Of a stretch of 64,000 nt of DNA, positions 18,182 to 26,503 are shown in pieces. Source of the stretch: Paraburkholderia oxyphila NBRC 105797 (lineage in GTDB: Bacteria; Pseudomonadota; Gammaproteobacteria; Burkholderiales; Burkholderiaceae). The notes beneath the pieces were generated by a model that saw only the letters and a program-made list of their open reading frames with translations, was not told where the DNA came from and ran no database searches. How positions within the stretch are numbered: the first letter of the stretch is position 1; the number at the start of each line of letters is the position of its first letter. The translations under genes were made by a program, and so were the position numbers. The DNA lies in assembly GCF_000685075.1 (NCBI RefSeq), contig NZ_BAYD01000006.1, positions 62,001 to 126,000 of the forward strand. Direction: 5' to 3'.

Positions 18182-19123
18182 ATGACGATTCTTCTAATTG
18201 CAGAACACGACAACGTGTCGTTGAAGCCCGCTACGCTCCACACCGTGACCGCCGCTCAGAAAGTTGGGGGTGACATCCATATTCTGGTCGCCGGTCAGAA
18301 TGCAAGCACTGTGGCGCAAGCTGCTTCGAAGATTGATGGGGTTGCGAAGATTTTGCTGGCTGATGCGCCGCAACTAGCGGACGGCCTTGCTGAAAACGTC
18401 GAGTCGACAGTCTTGAAGCTGGCGAAGAACTATTCGCATATCTTTGCGCCGGCAAGCGCGTTCGGGAAGAACGTCGCCCCGCGTATCGCGGCGAAGCTGG
18501 ATGTCGCACAAGTTAGCGACATAACCGCGATTGTCTCGGCCGATACGTTCGAAAGGCCCATTTACGCTGGCAACGCGATTGCAACCGTTCAATCGTCTGA
18601 CGTCGTCAAGGTGGTCACGGTCCGCTCGACCGCGTTCGATGCAGCTCCTGCGGAGTCTGGCAATACGCCTGTCGAGTCAGTCGAAGTGCCAGCTGACTCG
18701 GGAGTTTCGGCGTTCGTCAGCCGCGAGCTGGCGAAGCTGGAGCGCCCAGAGCTGACCACTGCCGCAGTCGTTGTTGCCGGCGGGCGTGGTCTTGGTAGCG
18801 CCGAAAATTTCCATTCGGTACTTGCGCCCTTGGCTGACGCGCTCGGCGCGGCTCTGGGTGCGTCCCGCGCAGCTGTCGACGCAGGCTATGTGTCCAATGT
18901 CTACCAGGTTGGCCAGACAGGGAAGATTGTCGCGCCGCGGCTGTACTTTGCAGTTGGCATCTCGGGCGCGATTCAGCACCTTGCCGGCATGAAAGATTCC
19001 AACGTCATCGTCGCAATAAACAAGGATCCCGAAGCACCCGTCTTCGGCGTGGCTGACTACGGCCTTGTTGGTGACCTCTTTAGCGTTGTACCTGAATTGG
19101 TTTCGGAGTTGGGGAAAGCTTGA
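18182..19123 (+). CDS. etfA: Electron transfer flavoprotein alpha subunit (second pair)
   Basis: 313 aa, canonical length. It starts MTILLIAEHDN, with a central domain (ASAFGKNVAPRIAAKLDVAQVSDI) and the FAD domain with VSNVYQVGQTGKIVAPRLY, AVGISGAIQHLAGM, VAINKDPEAPVFGVADYGLVGDLF. It lies 12 bp after etfB with AAAGGAAACGTGA before the ATG. As the electron carrier it would connect the dehydrogenases of the region to the ETF-quinone oxidoreductase encoded about 450 bp downstream. Confidence 0.96.
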   Translation: MTILLIAEHDNVSLKPATLHTVTAAQKVGGDIHILVAGQNASTVAQAASKIDGVAKILLADAPQLADGLAENVESTVLKLAKNYSHIFAPASAFGKNVAPRIAAKLDVAQVSDITAIVSADTFERPIYAGNAIATVQSSDVVKVVTVRSTAFDAAPAESGNTPVESVEVPADSGVSAFVSRELAKLERPELTTAAVVVAGGRGLGSAENFHSVLAPLADALGAALGASRAAVDAGYVSNVYQVGQTGKIVAPRLYFAVGISGAIQHLAGMKDSNVIVAINKDPEAPVFGVADYGLVGDLFSVVPELVSELGKA

Positions 19124-19578
19124 GGTAGTTCGTTTCACGGCTACACCGTTCCCATTGAACTCCAGACCGGAGCGATAGGCACATGCGTACGAAATCATTT
19201 CGTCTGTCGCTCCGGCTAAAAGCCGCGCGCCTCCGAAATCGACTTACCTCATACCGGAGCATGTTCCTGGCATGCTTTGCCGGTCCCTCTGAAGCAGCTG
19301 CCACCCATTACCTATGCGTGGAAGTGGTTCATGGCTTGTGCTCTACGGTCTTTTCGCGGCAAGAGGGGAGCGACTGGGTACTGCTTGCTGCTGCAGCGAC
19401 CGATTTGCTCGACGACGCTGGCCAGGTGCAGTCGAGCTTTCCTGTGCGAGGTGAAGGAGCCTCGCTCAGGGTCATTTGACACTTGTATTCGTAATATTAG
19501 ACGCCCCCGCAGAGCAGGAAAGCTATCAGCGAGGCCACCTGTGGCGGACGCCACCCCTCAGTATGGAGAGATGGAGCA
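19124..19578. other. Intergenic region between etfA and the ETF-QO gene
   Basis: About 455 bases. Short open frames exist on both strands but none has a ribosome site together with recognisable sequence; I see no gene, RNA or repeat that I can support. Confidence 0.45.
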
Positions 19579-21258
19579 GTGAGTATTTCTACGGTGTTTG
19601 AAGGACTTCCCGAAACCGAACGAGAGTCGATGGAATACGATGTTGTCATCGTCGGGGGCGGCCCTGCGGGCCTGTCGGCAGCTATCCGTCTCAAACAGCG
19701 CGCGGCTGAGACTGGTGCTGAAATCGGCGTCTGCGTGCTCGAAAAAGGGTCGGAGATTGGTGCGCACATTCTTTCTGGTGCTGTCATGGACCCGCGTGCA
19801 ATCGGCGAACTCTTTCCCGACTGGAAGGAGAAAGGCGCTCCCTTGAACGTTGAGGTCACTGAAGACAGCTTCCTTTTCCTGTCAGAGAAGAGTGCGAAGG
19901 CGGTGCCCAACTGGGCGCTCCCGGCCAATTTCAAGAACCACGGCAACTATGTCATCAGTCTCGCAAATGTGACCCGTTGGCTTGCTCGGGAAGCGGAGGC
20001 GCTTGGTGTCGAAATCTTCCCAGGCTTTCCCGCTGCCGAAGTGCTCTACAACGAGGATGGCTCCGTCAAGGGAGTGGCGACCGGGAATCTCGGCATCGGA
20101 AAAGACGGCAAGCCGACAGAGAACTTTCAGTTGGGCATGGAACTTCACGCGAAGTACACCCTGTTCTGCGAAGGCGCACGCGGTCACCTTGGTCGCCAAT
20201 TGTCAGAACGGTTCAAGTTGCGTGATGGAGCAGATCCTCAGGTCTACGGCATCGGCATCAAGGAATTGTGGGAAATCGACCCGGCAAAGCACCAGGCGGG
20301 CCTGGTAATCCACACTGCGGGCTGGCCTCTCAAGAGCGACACTTACGGCGGGTCCTATCTCTACCACACCGATAACAATCAGGTGATGGTGGGTTTCGTT
20401 GTCGGTCTTGGATACACCAACCCTTATCTGTCACCGTTTGAAGAGTTCCAACGCTACAAGACACATCCCGAAATAAGGAAATTTCTGGAAGGCGGCAAGC
20501 GGGTCTCGTATGGAGCACGAGCGATTACGGCCGGTGGTCTAATGTCGCTGCCTAAGCTCGTTTTCCCTGGAGGGGCGTTGGTCGGGGACGATGCGGGCTT
20601 CCTCAATGCGTCGCGTATTAAGGGCTCTCACGCGGCAATCAAGACCGGGATGCTTGCAGCCGATGCCGCGTTCGATGCTGTGCGCTCGGGACGCCAGAAC
20701 GACCACCTGGACGCATACCCCGAGTCCTTCAAGACTTCGTGGCTATATACAGAACTCTACAAAGCTCGGAACTTCAAGCAATGGATGAGCAAAGGGCTGT
20801 ACCTCGGCACATTGATGGTCGGCGTGGAGCAGAAGCTGCTCGGCGGCAACGTTCCTTGGACACTTCATCACCGCTATTCCGACCATGAGACGCTAAAGCC
20901 TGCGTCTCAGTGCACACCAATCGAATATCCGAAGCCTGACGGCAAGTTGACATTCGACAGGCTTTCCTCCGTGTTCATTTCGAATACGAATCACGAAGAA
21001 AACCAGCCGGCCCACCTGACGTTGAAGGACCCACGTGTCCCTATCAAGGTCAATCTCAGCACTTACGCTGGCCCGGAGTCGCGATTTTGCCCTGCAGGCG
21101 TCTATGAGTTTGTGAAGACCGAGCAGGATGAGGACCGTCTGCAAATCAACGCGCAAAACTGCGTGCATTGCAAGACGTGCGACATCAAGGACCCGACGCA
21201 AAACATCGTATGGGTTACGCCAGAGGGAGGCGGTGGCCCTAACTATCCGAATATGTAA
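19579..21258 (+). CDS. Electron transfer flavoprotein-ubiquinone oxidoreductase
   Basis: 559 aa from a GTG at 19579 with TGGAG just upstream; the residues before MEYDVV (ERESMEYDVV) are typical of the family, which favours this start over the ATG at 19630. FAD motif VVIVGGGPAGLSAAIRLKQ; the middle quinone-binding region has SYGARAITAGGLMSLPKLVFPGG and GDDAGFLN; the C-terminal 4Fe-4S ferredoxin part has RFCPAGVYE and NCVHCKTCDIKDPTQNIVWVTPEG. It is an inner-membrane-associated monomer that moves electrons from ETF to ubiquinone. With two ETF pairs nearby it is the shared exit for the flavin dehydrogenases of this cluster. A strong terminator follows. Confidence 0.97.
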   Translation: MSISTVFEGLPETERESMEYDVVIVGGGPAGLSAAIRLKQRAAETGAEIGVCVLEKGSEIGAHILSGAVMDPRAIGELFPDWKEKGAPLNVEVTEDSFLFLSEKSAKAVPNWALPANFKNHGNYVISLANVTRWLAREAEALGVEIFPGFPAAEVLYNEDGSVKGVATGNLGIGKDGKPTENFQLGMELHAKYTLFCEGARGHLGRQLSERFKLRDGADPQVYGIGIKELWEIDPAKHQAGLVIHTAGWPLKSDTYGGSYLYHTDNNQVMVGFVVGLGYTNPYLSPFEEFQRYKTHPEIRKFLEGGKRVSYGARAITAGGLMSLPKLVFPGGALVGDDAGFLNASRIKGSHAAIKTGMLAADAAFDAVRSGRQNDHLDAYPESFKTSWLYTELYKARNFKQWMSKGLYLGTLMVGVEQKLLGGNVPWTLHHRYSDHETLKPASQCTPIEYPKPDGKLTFDRLSSVFISNTNHEENQPAHLTLKDPRVPIKVNLSTYAGPESRFCPAGVYEFVKTEQDEDRLQINAQNCVHCKTCDIKDPTQNIVWVTPEGGGGPNYPNM

Positions 21259-21262
21259 CTCC

Positions 21263-21310
21263 CACTCGGGCGCCCCTCGGTGAGCGGCGCCCGAGTGCGT
21301 TTTCGTTTAG
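21263..21310 (+). terminator. Intrinsic terminator after ETF-QO gene
   Basis: A 12-bp GC-rich stem (CACTCGGGCGCC / GGCGCCCGAGTG) around an 11-base loop, followed by CGTTTTCGTTT, starting 4 bases after the stop codon. Confidence 0.85.
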
Positions 21311-21446
21311 CTGTATGACTGTGGCGGCGCCGTGTCGACCGTCACCTTTGCGTTCCAACGTAGATGAGCGCGGGGCAATGCACGCGACGCACTATCGTTT
21401 CCCCTGACGCACTGAAAAACTATTTTGACTCACGCGTATGTTCGTG

Positions 21447-21464
21447 CATACTGACTGGGCGGTC
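21447..21464 (-). promoter_or_regulatory. Candidate operator upstream of the ABC transporter operon
   Basis: On the minus strand this reads GACCGCCCAGTCAGTATG, matching the 18-bp pattern seen at 9997-10014 and 17019-17036. It lies about 130 bases before the ATPase gene of the transporter, in an AT-rich intergenic region (21311-21594) with no other feature. Confidence 0.5.
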
Positions 21465-21594
21465 TAATTTTATGGTTATCCGGTCGAATCTTTGACCCGA
21501 AGGGACTGAGAAGCGGCCGGCAAAATTTAAGTTGGTGCTGACAAGTCGGATATTCCCCGAGTCCGCACATACACAACTGGAGCTGGTGAGCAGC

Positions 21595-22395
21595 ATGGGT
21601 AACCTTTCAGAAGTGAGCACGATACCGAAGACACTAGCCGCGGCTTCGAAGCCGTTGCTGAAAATCGACGCTGTCTCGAAGGCGTTCGGCGAGCATCAGG
21701 TTCTGCTCAACGTCAACCTTCAGATGGCCGCAGGGGAAGTTGTGGCAGTGATTGGTCCGAGTGGCTCTGGTAAGAGCACGCTGCTGCGTTGCATCAATCA
21801 ACTCGAGCCCCCCACATCGGGCTCGGTGACGGTTGATGGAGTTCAGATTGTTGCCGGGCAGGCACCGGGTAAGACCAAGCTGAATCACTTCCGGCGCACG
21901 CTTGGAATGGTCTTCCAGTCGTTCAATCTCTTCCCGCACCTGACGGTCCTAGAGAATGTCAGCCTTGCGCAGTGCCGTGTCCTTGGGCGTTCGAGGGATG
22001 AAGCCAACGAGCGGTCGCTTGCCCTTCTGAAGCGAGTCGGCTTGGCGGACAAGGCGAAGCAGTATCCCGCGCGTTGTTCCGGCGGTCAGCAGCAACGTAT
22101 TGCAATCTCTCGCGCATTGGCTCTCGACCCCAAAATTATGCTCTTCGATGAGCCTACCTCCGCGCTCGACCCGGAGGTCGGTCTCGAGGTGCTTGCCGTT
22201 ATGAGAGAGCTTGCAGAAGACGGCATGACGATGATGGTGGTCACGCACGAGATGCGTTTCGCGGAAAGCGTGTCCGACCGGGTCATCGTCATGGCAGACG
22301 GCGGCATCCTCGAAGAAGGGCCGAGCAAGGAAGTGATGCAAAACCCGAAGACCGAGCGCGTCCGTCGTTTCCTTTCCGCAGTGAGGGACCGGTGA
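21595..22395 (+). CDS. ABC transporter ATPase, polar amino-acid uptake family
   Basis: 266 aa from the ATG at 21595; a start further upstream is open but atypical. Walker A is GPSGSGKST, the Q-loop is in [19 protein letters not shown], the signature is CSGGQQQR (Cys where LSGGQ is usual), Walker B is [14 protein letters not shown], and the H-loop is MMVVTHEM. The GluL/GlnQ/HisP-like subfamily energises uptake of polar amino acids and related amines. Its stop overlaps the start of the first permease (TGATG). With two permeases and the binding protein downstream it forms a complete importer. Confidence 0.94.
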   Translation: MGNLSEVSTIPKTLAAASKPLLKIDAVSKAFGEHQVLLNVNLQMAAGEVVAVIGPSGSGKSTLLRCINQLEPPTSGSVTVDGVQIVAGQAPGKTKLNHFRRTLGMVFQSFNLFPHLTVLENVSLAQCRVLGRSRDEANERSLALLKRVGLADKAKQYPARCSGGQQQRIAISRALALDPKIMLFDEPTSALDPEVGLEVLAVMRELAEDGMTMMVVTHEMRFAESVSDRVIVMADGGILEEGPSKEVMQNPKTERVRRFLSAVRDR

Positions 22396-23048
22396 TGGAA
22401 GAGCTTTTTTCGACGATTGCGATTGCGCTCGTTCACGCACTGCCGTGGACGCTGATGCTTACAGCAACGTCCTTTGCCATTGGGTCTGTTCTCGCGATTC
22501 CAATTTGTGCTGTGGCGTCGTCAAAAAACTCCATCGTACGAACCGTCTCGCACTCAATCATCTTGGTGGTTCGCTCTGTTCCGCCGATTGTATGGTTGTT
22601 CATCATTTTCTTTGGTATCGGAAACGGACTCGTGCCGCTTAGCCCCGTGACGTCCGCACTCATCGGGCTCGGTCTAATCACTGCAGTCAATCTTGCAGAG
22701 ATTTACCGCGGTGCAATGAAAGCAGTGCCCGCTGGGCAGTTCGAAGCTGCGAAAGTTTTGGGGTTGTCGGGAATTCGCCAATACACCGATGTGCTTGCAC
22801 CTCAGATTTTCCGCGTTGCGCTGCCGTCTGCTGCCACCTACGCGATTGGGCTTTTGAAGGACACGGCTGTCGCATCGACCATTGGTGTTCCGGAAATGGC
22901 GCAAGCCGCATACCGCGTTTCTCAGCAGACGTTCAGGGGGCTCGAGGTGTATCTCATTTCTGGTGCGCTGTATTTCGCGATTAGTCTGGTAATGGCCTAC
23001 GCGTCAAGAAGCCTTGATAAACGCATGAGACTACGGATTGCACGATGA
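22395..23048 (+). CDS. ABC transporter permease (HisM/GlnP type), first
   Basis: 217 aa with several membrane helices. The start ATG overlaps the ATPase stop. The EAA cytoplasmic loop is present as EIYRGAMKAVPAGQFEAAKVLGLSGIRQYTDVLAPQ, typical of the polar amino-acid permease family, followed by ALPSAATYAIGLLKDTAVASTIGVPEM. It pairs with the second permease, whose start overlaps its own stop (ATGA), as the heterodimeric membrane channel. Confidence 0.93.
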   Translation: MEELFSTIAIALVHALPWTLMLTATSFAIGSVLAIPICAVASSKNSIVRTVSHSIILVVRSVPPIVWLFIIFFGIGNGLVPLSPVTSALIGLGLITAVNLAEIYRGAMKAVPAGQFEAAKVLGLSGIRQYTDVLAPQIFRVALPSAATYAIGLLKDTAVASTIGVPEMAQAAYRVSQQTFRGLEVYLISGALYFAISLVMAYASRSLDKRMRLRIAR

Positions 23049-23710
23049 ACACGCTTATTGGTTTGTGGATGCAGTGGTTGCCCACGCTGTCCGAGGGGCT
23101 GCTCACAAGCGTCAAGGTGACCGTTCTCTGTATGCTGATTGGTGTTCCGCTCGGCCTCGTGTTCGCGTTGGCCGTAAGCATTCAGAATCGGGCTGTGAGA
23201 ACTGCCGCTGTTGTACTGGTGGAGCTTGGGCGAGGAGCGCCCGCACTCATTCTGCTTCAGTTCTTCTATTTTGGACTGCCGTCCGTACATCTTACGCTGT
23301 CGTCCTTTTTGTCTTCAGTGCTGGCGCTCGCGTGGTGTACTGGTGCCTACACGAGTGAAATCATCCGCGCTGGCTTGCAAGCTGTTCCACACGGTCAGCG
23401 CGAGGCTTCCTACGCCATCGGGCTGTCCGAAGTGGACACCCTTCGCCTGATTGTTGTGCCGCAGGGCCTTCGCGTCTCAATCCCGCCACTGCTCGGATTT
23501 GCGGTAATCATGCTCCAGACGACATCGTTGTGCTTTACGGTGGCATTGCCTGAGCTTGTGACAAAGGCACAGCAAATTGGAAACGAGACTTTCCTGTACA
23601 TGCCCGTGCTGTTGCTGGCCGCTCTGATGTACACGCTGATTTGCGTGCCTTCCACGTTACTTGTTTCTTCGCTTGAGCGTCGTCTGTCGCGCCATGAGGC
23701 GCGGGCATAG
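23045..23710 (+). CDS. ABC transporter permease (HisQ/GlnP type), second
   Basis: 221 aa membrane protein overlapping the previous gene by four bases. It has the family EAA loop (SEIIRAGLQAVPHGQREASYAIGLSEVDTLRLIVVPQGLR) and LLGFAVIMLQTTSLCFTVALPEL near the C-terminus. It completes the importer with the first permease and the ATPase. The binding-protein gene follows by about 80 bp. Confidence 0.93.
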   Translation: MNTLIGLWMQWLPTLSEGLLTSVKVTVLCMLIGVPLGLVFALAVSIQNRAVRTAAVVLVELGRGAPALILLQFFYFGLPSVHLTLSSFLSSVLALAWCTGAYTSEIIRAGLQAVPHGQREASYAIGLSEVDTLRLIVVPQGLRVSIPPLLGFAVIMLQTTSLCFTVALPELVTKAQQIGNETFLYMPVLLLAALMYTLICVPSTLLVSSLERRLSRHEARA

Positions 23711-23793
23711 ACGGCAAATCAAGTCTCGACGGCAACTTGCATCGATTAAACCTACAAGCTGGATATTCGACTACACACATGGATGGGTTCATC

Positions 23794-24627
23794 ATGAAGC
23801 AATCGCATAACGCCATTGGTCTTGCTGCAATGACCGTATTAAGTCTTGTCAGCGTGACGAACGCATTCGGTGAATGCAAGCCGGCTCACCAGTTTAAGAC
23901 GGTGACGCCAGGTGTGTTGACTATCTCGACCGCTGAGTTTCCGCCGTTTGATATCCCGGGTAATGATGGGGCGCTCGGCGGCGTCGAGGGCGATATTCTC
24001 AAGAAAATCGCTGATAAGGAATGCCTCAAAATCAATGCGCAGCCAGTCGGCTTCAGTTCTGCAATCCAGTATGTTCTGACCGGAAAGGCGGATGTTTCGG
24101 CTGGCCAGTGGTATCGCACTGCGGATCGGGCTAAGGTCGTTGGGCTGACGGCTCCGCTTTATCTCGACCAGCTCGCGATTTACTCCAAGGAAGGCTACAC
24201 CAAGCTCGGTGACCTCAGCGGAAAGCAAGTTGGGACCGTGCAGGGTTACAACTGGACGGCTGACCTTCAGGCGCTCTACAAAGACAACCTGAAACTTTAC
24301 CCGACGCCCGTCGCCCTCGCTCAGGACCTCCAGGCAGGTCGAGTGGACGCAGGCCTGGACAGCGTTGCAACCGGTCGTTACGCGCAGAACAAGGGCGGCT
24401 ATGCTGGAATGAAGATTCTTGTCGGCGCGCCTGACCCGCGCGTTCGCGCGTCGGTCAATCCGGCTCAGATTGGTTTTGTGTTCGCAAAGGGCAACGAGGC
24501 ACTGGGTGCGGCGCTCGACGCCGACATCGCCCAGATGCAGAAGAACGGCGAGGTTGCTCAGATTCTGAAGTCGTACGGTATGGACCCCAAAGGCGCTGAT
24601 GTTGGCCCGGCTCGACTGATTCCGTAA
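23794..24627 (+). CDS. Periplasmic substrate-binding protein, polar amino-acid ABC family (copy 2)
   Basis: 277 aa from the ATG at 23794, which gives a clean signal peptide (KQSHNAIGLAAMTVLSLVSVTNAFG) and has GGATGGG upstream; starts at 23737 or 23779 are alternatives. The mature domain has FPPFDIPG, GVEGDILKKIADKECLK, SAGQWYRTADR, DLKLYPTPVALAQDL-type and DPRVRASVNPAQIGF segments, nearly the same architecture and spacing as copy 1 at 8959-9801. As last gene of the importer operon it is probably the cognate binding protein. The duplication suggests two substrates or two induction states for one transporter. Confidence 0.93.
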   Translation: MKQSHNAIGLAAMTVLSLVSVTNAFGECKPAHQFKTVTPGVLTISTAEFPPFDIPGNDGALGGVEGDILKKIADKECLKINAQPVGFSSAIQYVLTGKADVSAGQWYRTADRAKVVGLTAPLYLDQLAIYSKEGYTKLGDLSGKQVGTVQGYNWTADLQALYKDNLKLYPTPVALAQDLQAGRVDAGLDSVATGRYAQNKGGYAGMKILVGAPDPRVRASVNPAQIGFVFAKGNEALGAALDADIAQMQKNGEVAQILKSYGMDPKGADVGPARLIP

Positions 24628-24705
24628 GGCACCAGAACTTGGTTGTCGGCGCGACTCTCCGTCCAGGCAATACCGTAAAAAACTGACAAACATACAGAGA
24701 CTTCT

Positions 24706-25479
24706 ATGAGTTCACGTATCAACTTCATCAACCCGTTCGGTACGCCGCAGTACAACAAGTTGATTGAAGAAACCTTGGCGCCGTATCTGCGCAACGGGAC
24801 GGAGGTCGTCGTGACAAACACGACGAACTGCCCGGAGAATATCGACTACTACTACAGCAAGCATCTCATCGAAGAGGCCGTTTTCAATGAGGTCATCAAG
24901 GCCGAGAAGGCAGGCTTCGATGCGGTCATCGTCGGTTGCTGCTATGACCCGGGTGTTCGCGTTTCCCGGGAGCTGGTTGATATCCCGGTCGTCGGTCCTC
25001 TCGAGGCGACGATGTTGTTCGCGCCGTACTACGGGCATGACTTTGTCGTGGTGACTGACCACCATAAGGCGGTCCCATATCTTCGCGACATGGTTCGCGT
25101 ATATGGCCTTGACGCGAATTGCCACGGCGTCTCGTGTATCGACTGGTTCGCGGAGGACATGATTAAGGACACGCAGGCGGTCGCCGTCGACGCTGCCAAT
25201 AAGGCTGTCGCCGCGATGGAGGCGAACGACGCAGAAGTGTGCGTCTTCGGCTGCACCCTTATCTCCGCAAGCTATGAGAAGTGGCTGCGCGACACCGGGG
25301 CGGTGCGCAATCATGCTCTTCTTAACCCGAATACGATGGCGCTGAAGATGGCGGAGGCGTTGGCCGACCTTCGAAGCCAAGGCGCGTATCAAATCAGTCG
25401 TCGTGGCTACTATCAGCAACTACAGCAGCACAGCCCGGGAGAGTTCGAGTTAGTGCGCAGTAAGTTTGCTCGTAAGTAA
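24706..25479 (+). CDS. Aspartate/glutamate/hydantoin racemase family protein
   Basis: 257 aa. The two catalytic Cys of the cofactor-independent racemase fold are visible in VIVGCCYDPGV and CVFGCTLIS, one per half. TNTTNCPENIDYYYS and the PVVGPLEATM segment are typical of the hydantoin racemase (HyuE)/Asp-Glu racemase branch. It would invert a stereocentre of an amino acid, hydantoin or related cyclic amide, or isomerise a maleate-like diacid. The neighbours, an SDR and a NodB-fold amidohydrolase, fit ring opening of a cyclic amide. The substrate is inferred. Confidence 0.87.
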   Translation: MSSRINFINPFGTPQYNKLIEETLAPYLRNGTEVVVTNTTNCPENIDYYYSKHLIEEAVFNEVIKAEKAGFDAVIVGCCYDPGVRVSRELVDIPVVGPLEATMLFAPYYGHDFVVVTDHHKAVPYLRDMVRVYGLDANCHGVSCIDWFAEDMIKDTQAVAVDAANKAVAAMEANDAEVCVFGCTLISASYEKWLRDTGAVRNHALLNPNTMALKMAEALADLRSQGAYQISRRGYYQQLQQHSPGEFELVRSKFARK

Positions 25480-25510
25480 TCGAAGTTCTGGCAATCCACG
25501 GAGGTATTAA

Positions 25511-26302
25511 ATGGTCGACCTTACTGGCCGCGTTGCAGTGATAACCGGGGGCGAGACTGGCATTGGGCTGGCAATCTCGCGAACACTGGCGCTCGCTGGC
25601 GCCAAGACGATTATTGGCGGCATCCTGGTTGAGGCTGGCGAAAAGGCAGCTCGCGACATCACCGAGGAGGGCGGCGTCGTCACGTTCGTGAAGACTGACG
25701 TTCGCTTCGAAGAGCAGGTTGAGCGCCTCGTTCAGGAGGCTGTAGACCGATACGGTAAGATTGACATCATGGTCAATAACGCCGGTGTGTTCGACGGATT
25801 CGCGGATTGCGTCGAAACTTCGCCGGAACTGTGGGACCAGGTGCTGAACATCAATCTGCGAGGTTGCTATCTGGGTATGCGTGCGGCTCTGAAACGGATG
25901 GTTCCTCAAGGGTCCGGTCGCATAATCAATACCGCATCGGTCGGTGGCCTGCGCGGCGCTGCTGACGGCGCCTCCTACACGGCCTCGAAGTTCGGCATGG
26001 TGGGTTTGACGCGGCAAGTTGCATGCTCGCACACGGAGCACGGAATCACGATTAACGCCATCTGTCCGGGCGTCATCGCGACCGATATTCGGCAGAACTC
26101 CGGCTCGATTCTCGGCGATGCGGCGACGACAATGAGTCGAGGTGTTGGCAGTGACCCGGACGGCTACAAGCGCATGGTGCCCGCACGCCGAAAGGGCTTG
26201 CCTCAAGAGGTTGCTGACGTCGCCGCGTTCCTCGCATCGGACTCCGCGAGCTACGTATCTGGTCAGGCAATTGCTATCGATGGCGGCTGGACGGCCACCT
26301 AA
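25511..26302 (+). CDS. Short-chain dehydrogenase/reductase
   Basis: 263 aa with a strong GGAGGT ribosome site. Motifs: TGGETGIGLAIS for the cofactor, NNAGV, NTASVGG with the catalytic Ser, YTASKFG with Tyr and Lys, and the C-terminal YVSGQAIAIDGGW. It is a classical cytoplasmic NAD(P)-dependent oxidoreductase. It follows the racemase by 31 bp and precedes the amidohydrolase, so it probably interconverts a hydroxy and keto group of the same intermediate. Confidence 0.9.
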   Translation: MVDLTGRVAVITGGETGIGLAISRTLALAGAKTIIGGILVEAGEKAARDITEEGGVVTFVKTDVRFEEQVERLVQEAVDRYGKIDIMVNNAGVFDGFADCVETSPELWDQVLNINLRGCYLGMRAALKRMVPQGSGRIINTASVGGLRGAADGASYTASKFGMVGLTRQVACSHTEHGITINAICPGVIATDIRQNSGSILGDAATTMSRGVGSDPDGYKRMVPARRKGLPQEVADVAAFLASDSASYVSGQAIAIDGGWTAT

Positions 26303-26503
26303 GCATTGAACATGGTGTGTCGGATGCGAGCAGCGTCGGCTGTTTTTCTCCGACACGTATCAAAGTGGACTGCGAGTGGCAGGTCGGTTGGAGAGCTTGA
26401 CCCGCTAGGCTGAGCATATTCTCCAGCTAATTGATGAGCGCGCTGCATTCGATTCCTAGTTGATTAAGAGTCCTCTGGATAATCGATACACGGATCTACA
26501 GAC

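Noticed and set aside
24712..26356. Long minus-strand frames across the racemase and SDR genes
   Set aside because: No domain, no ribosome site; complementary-strand shadows of two clear family members.
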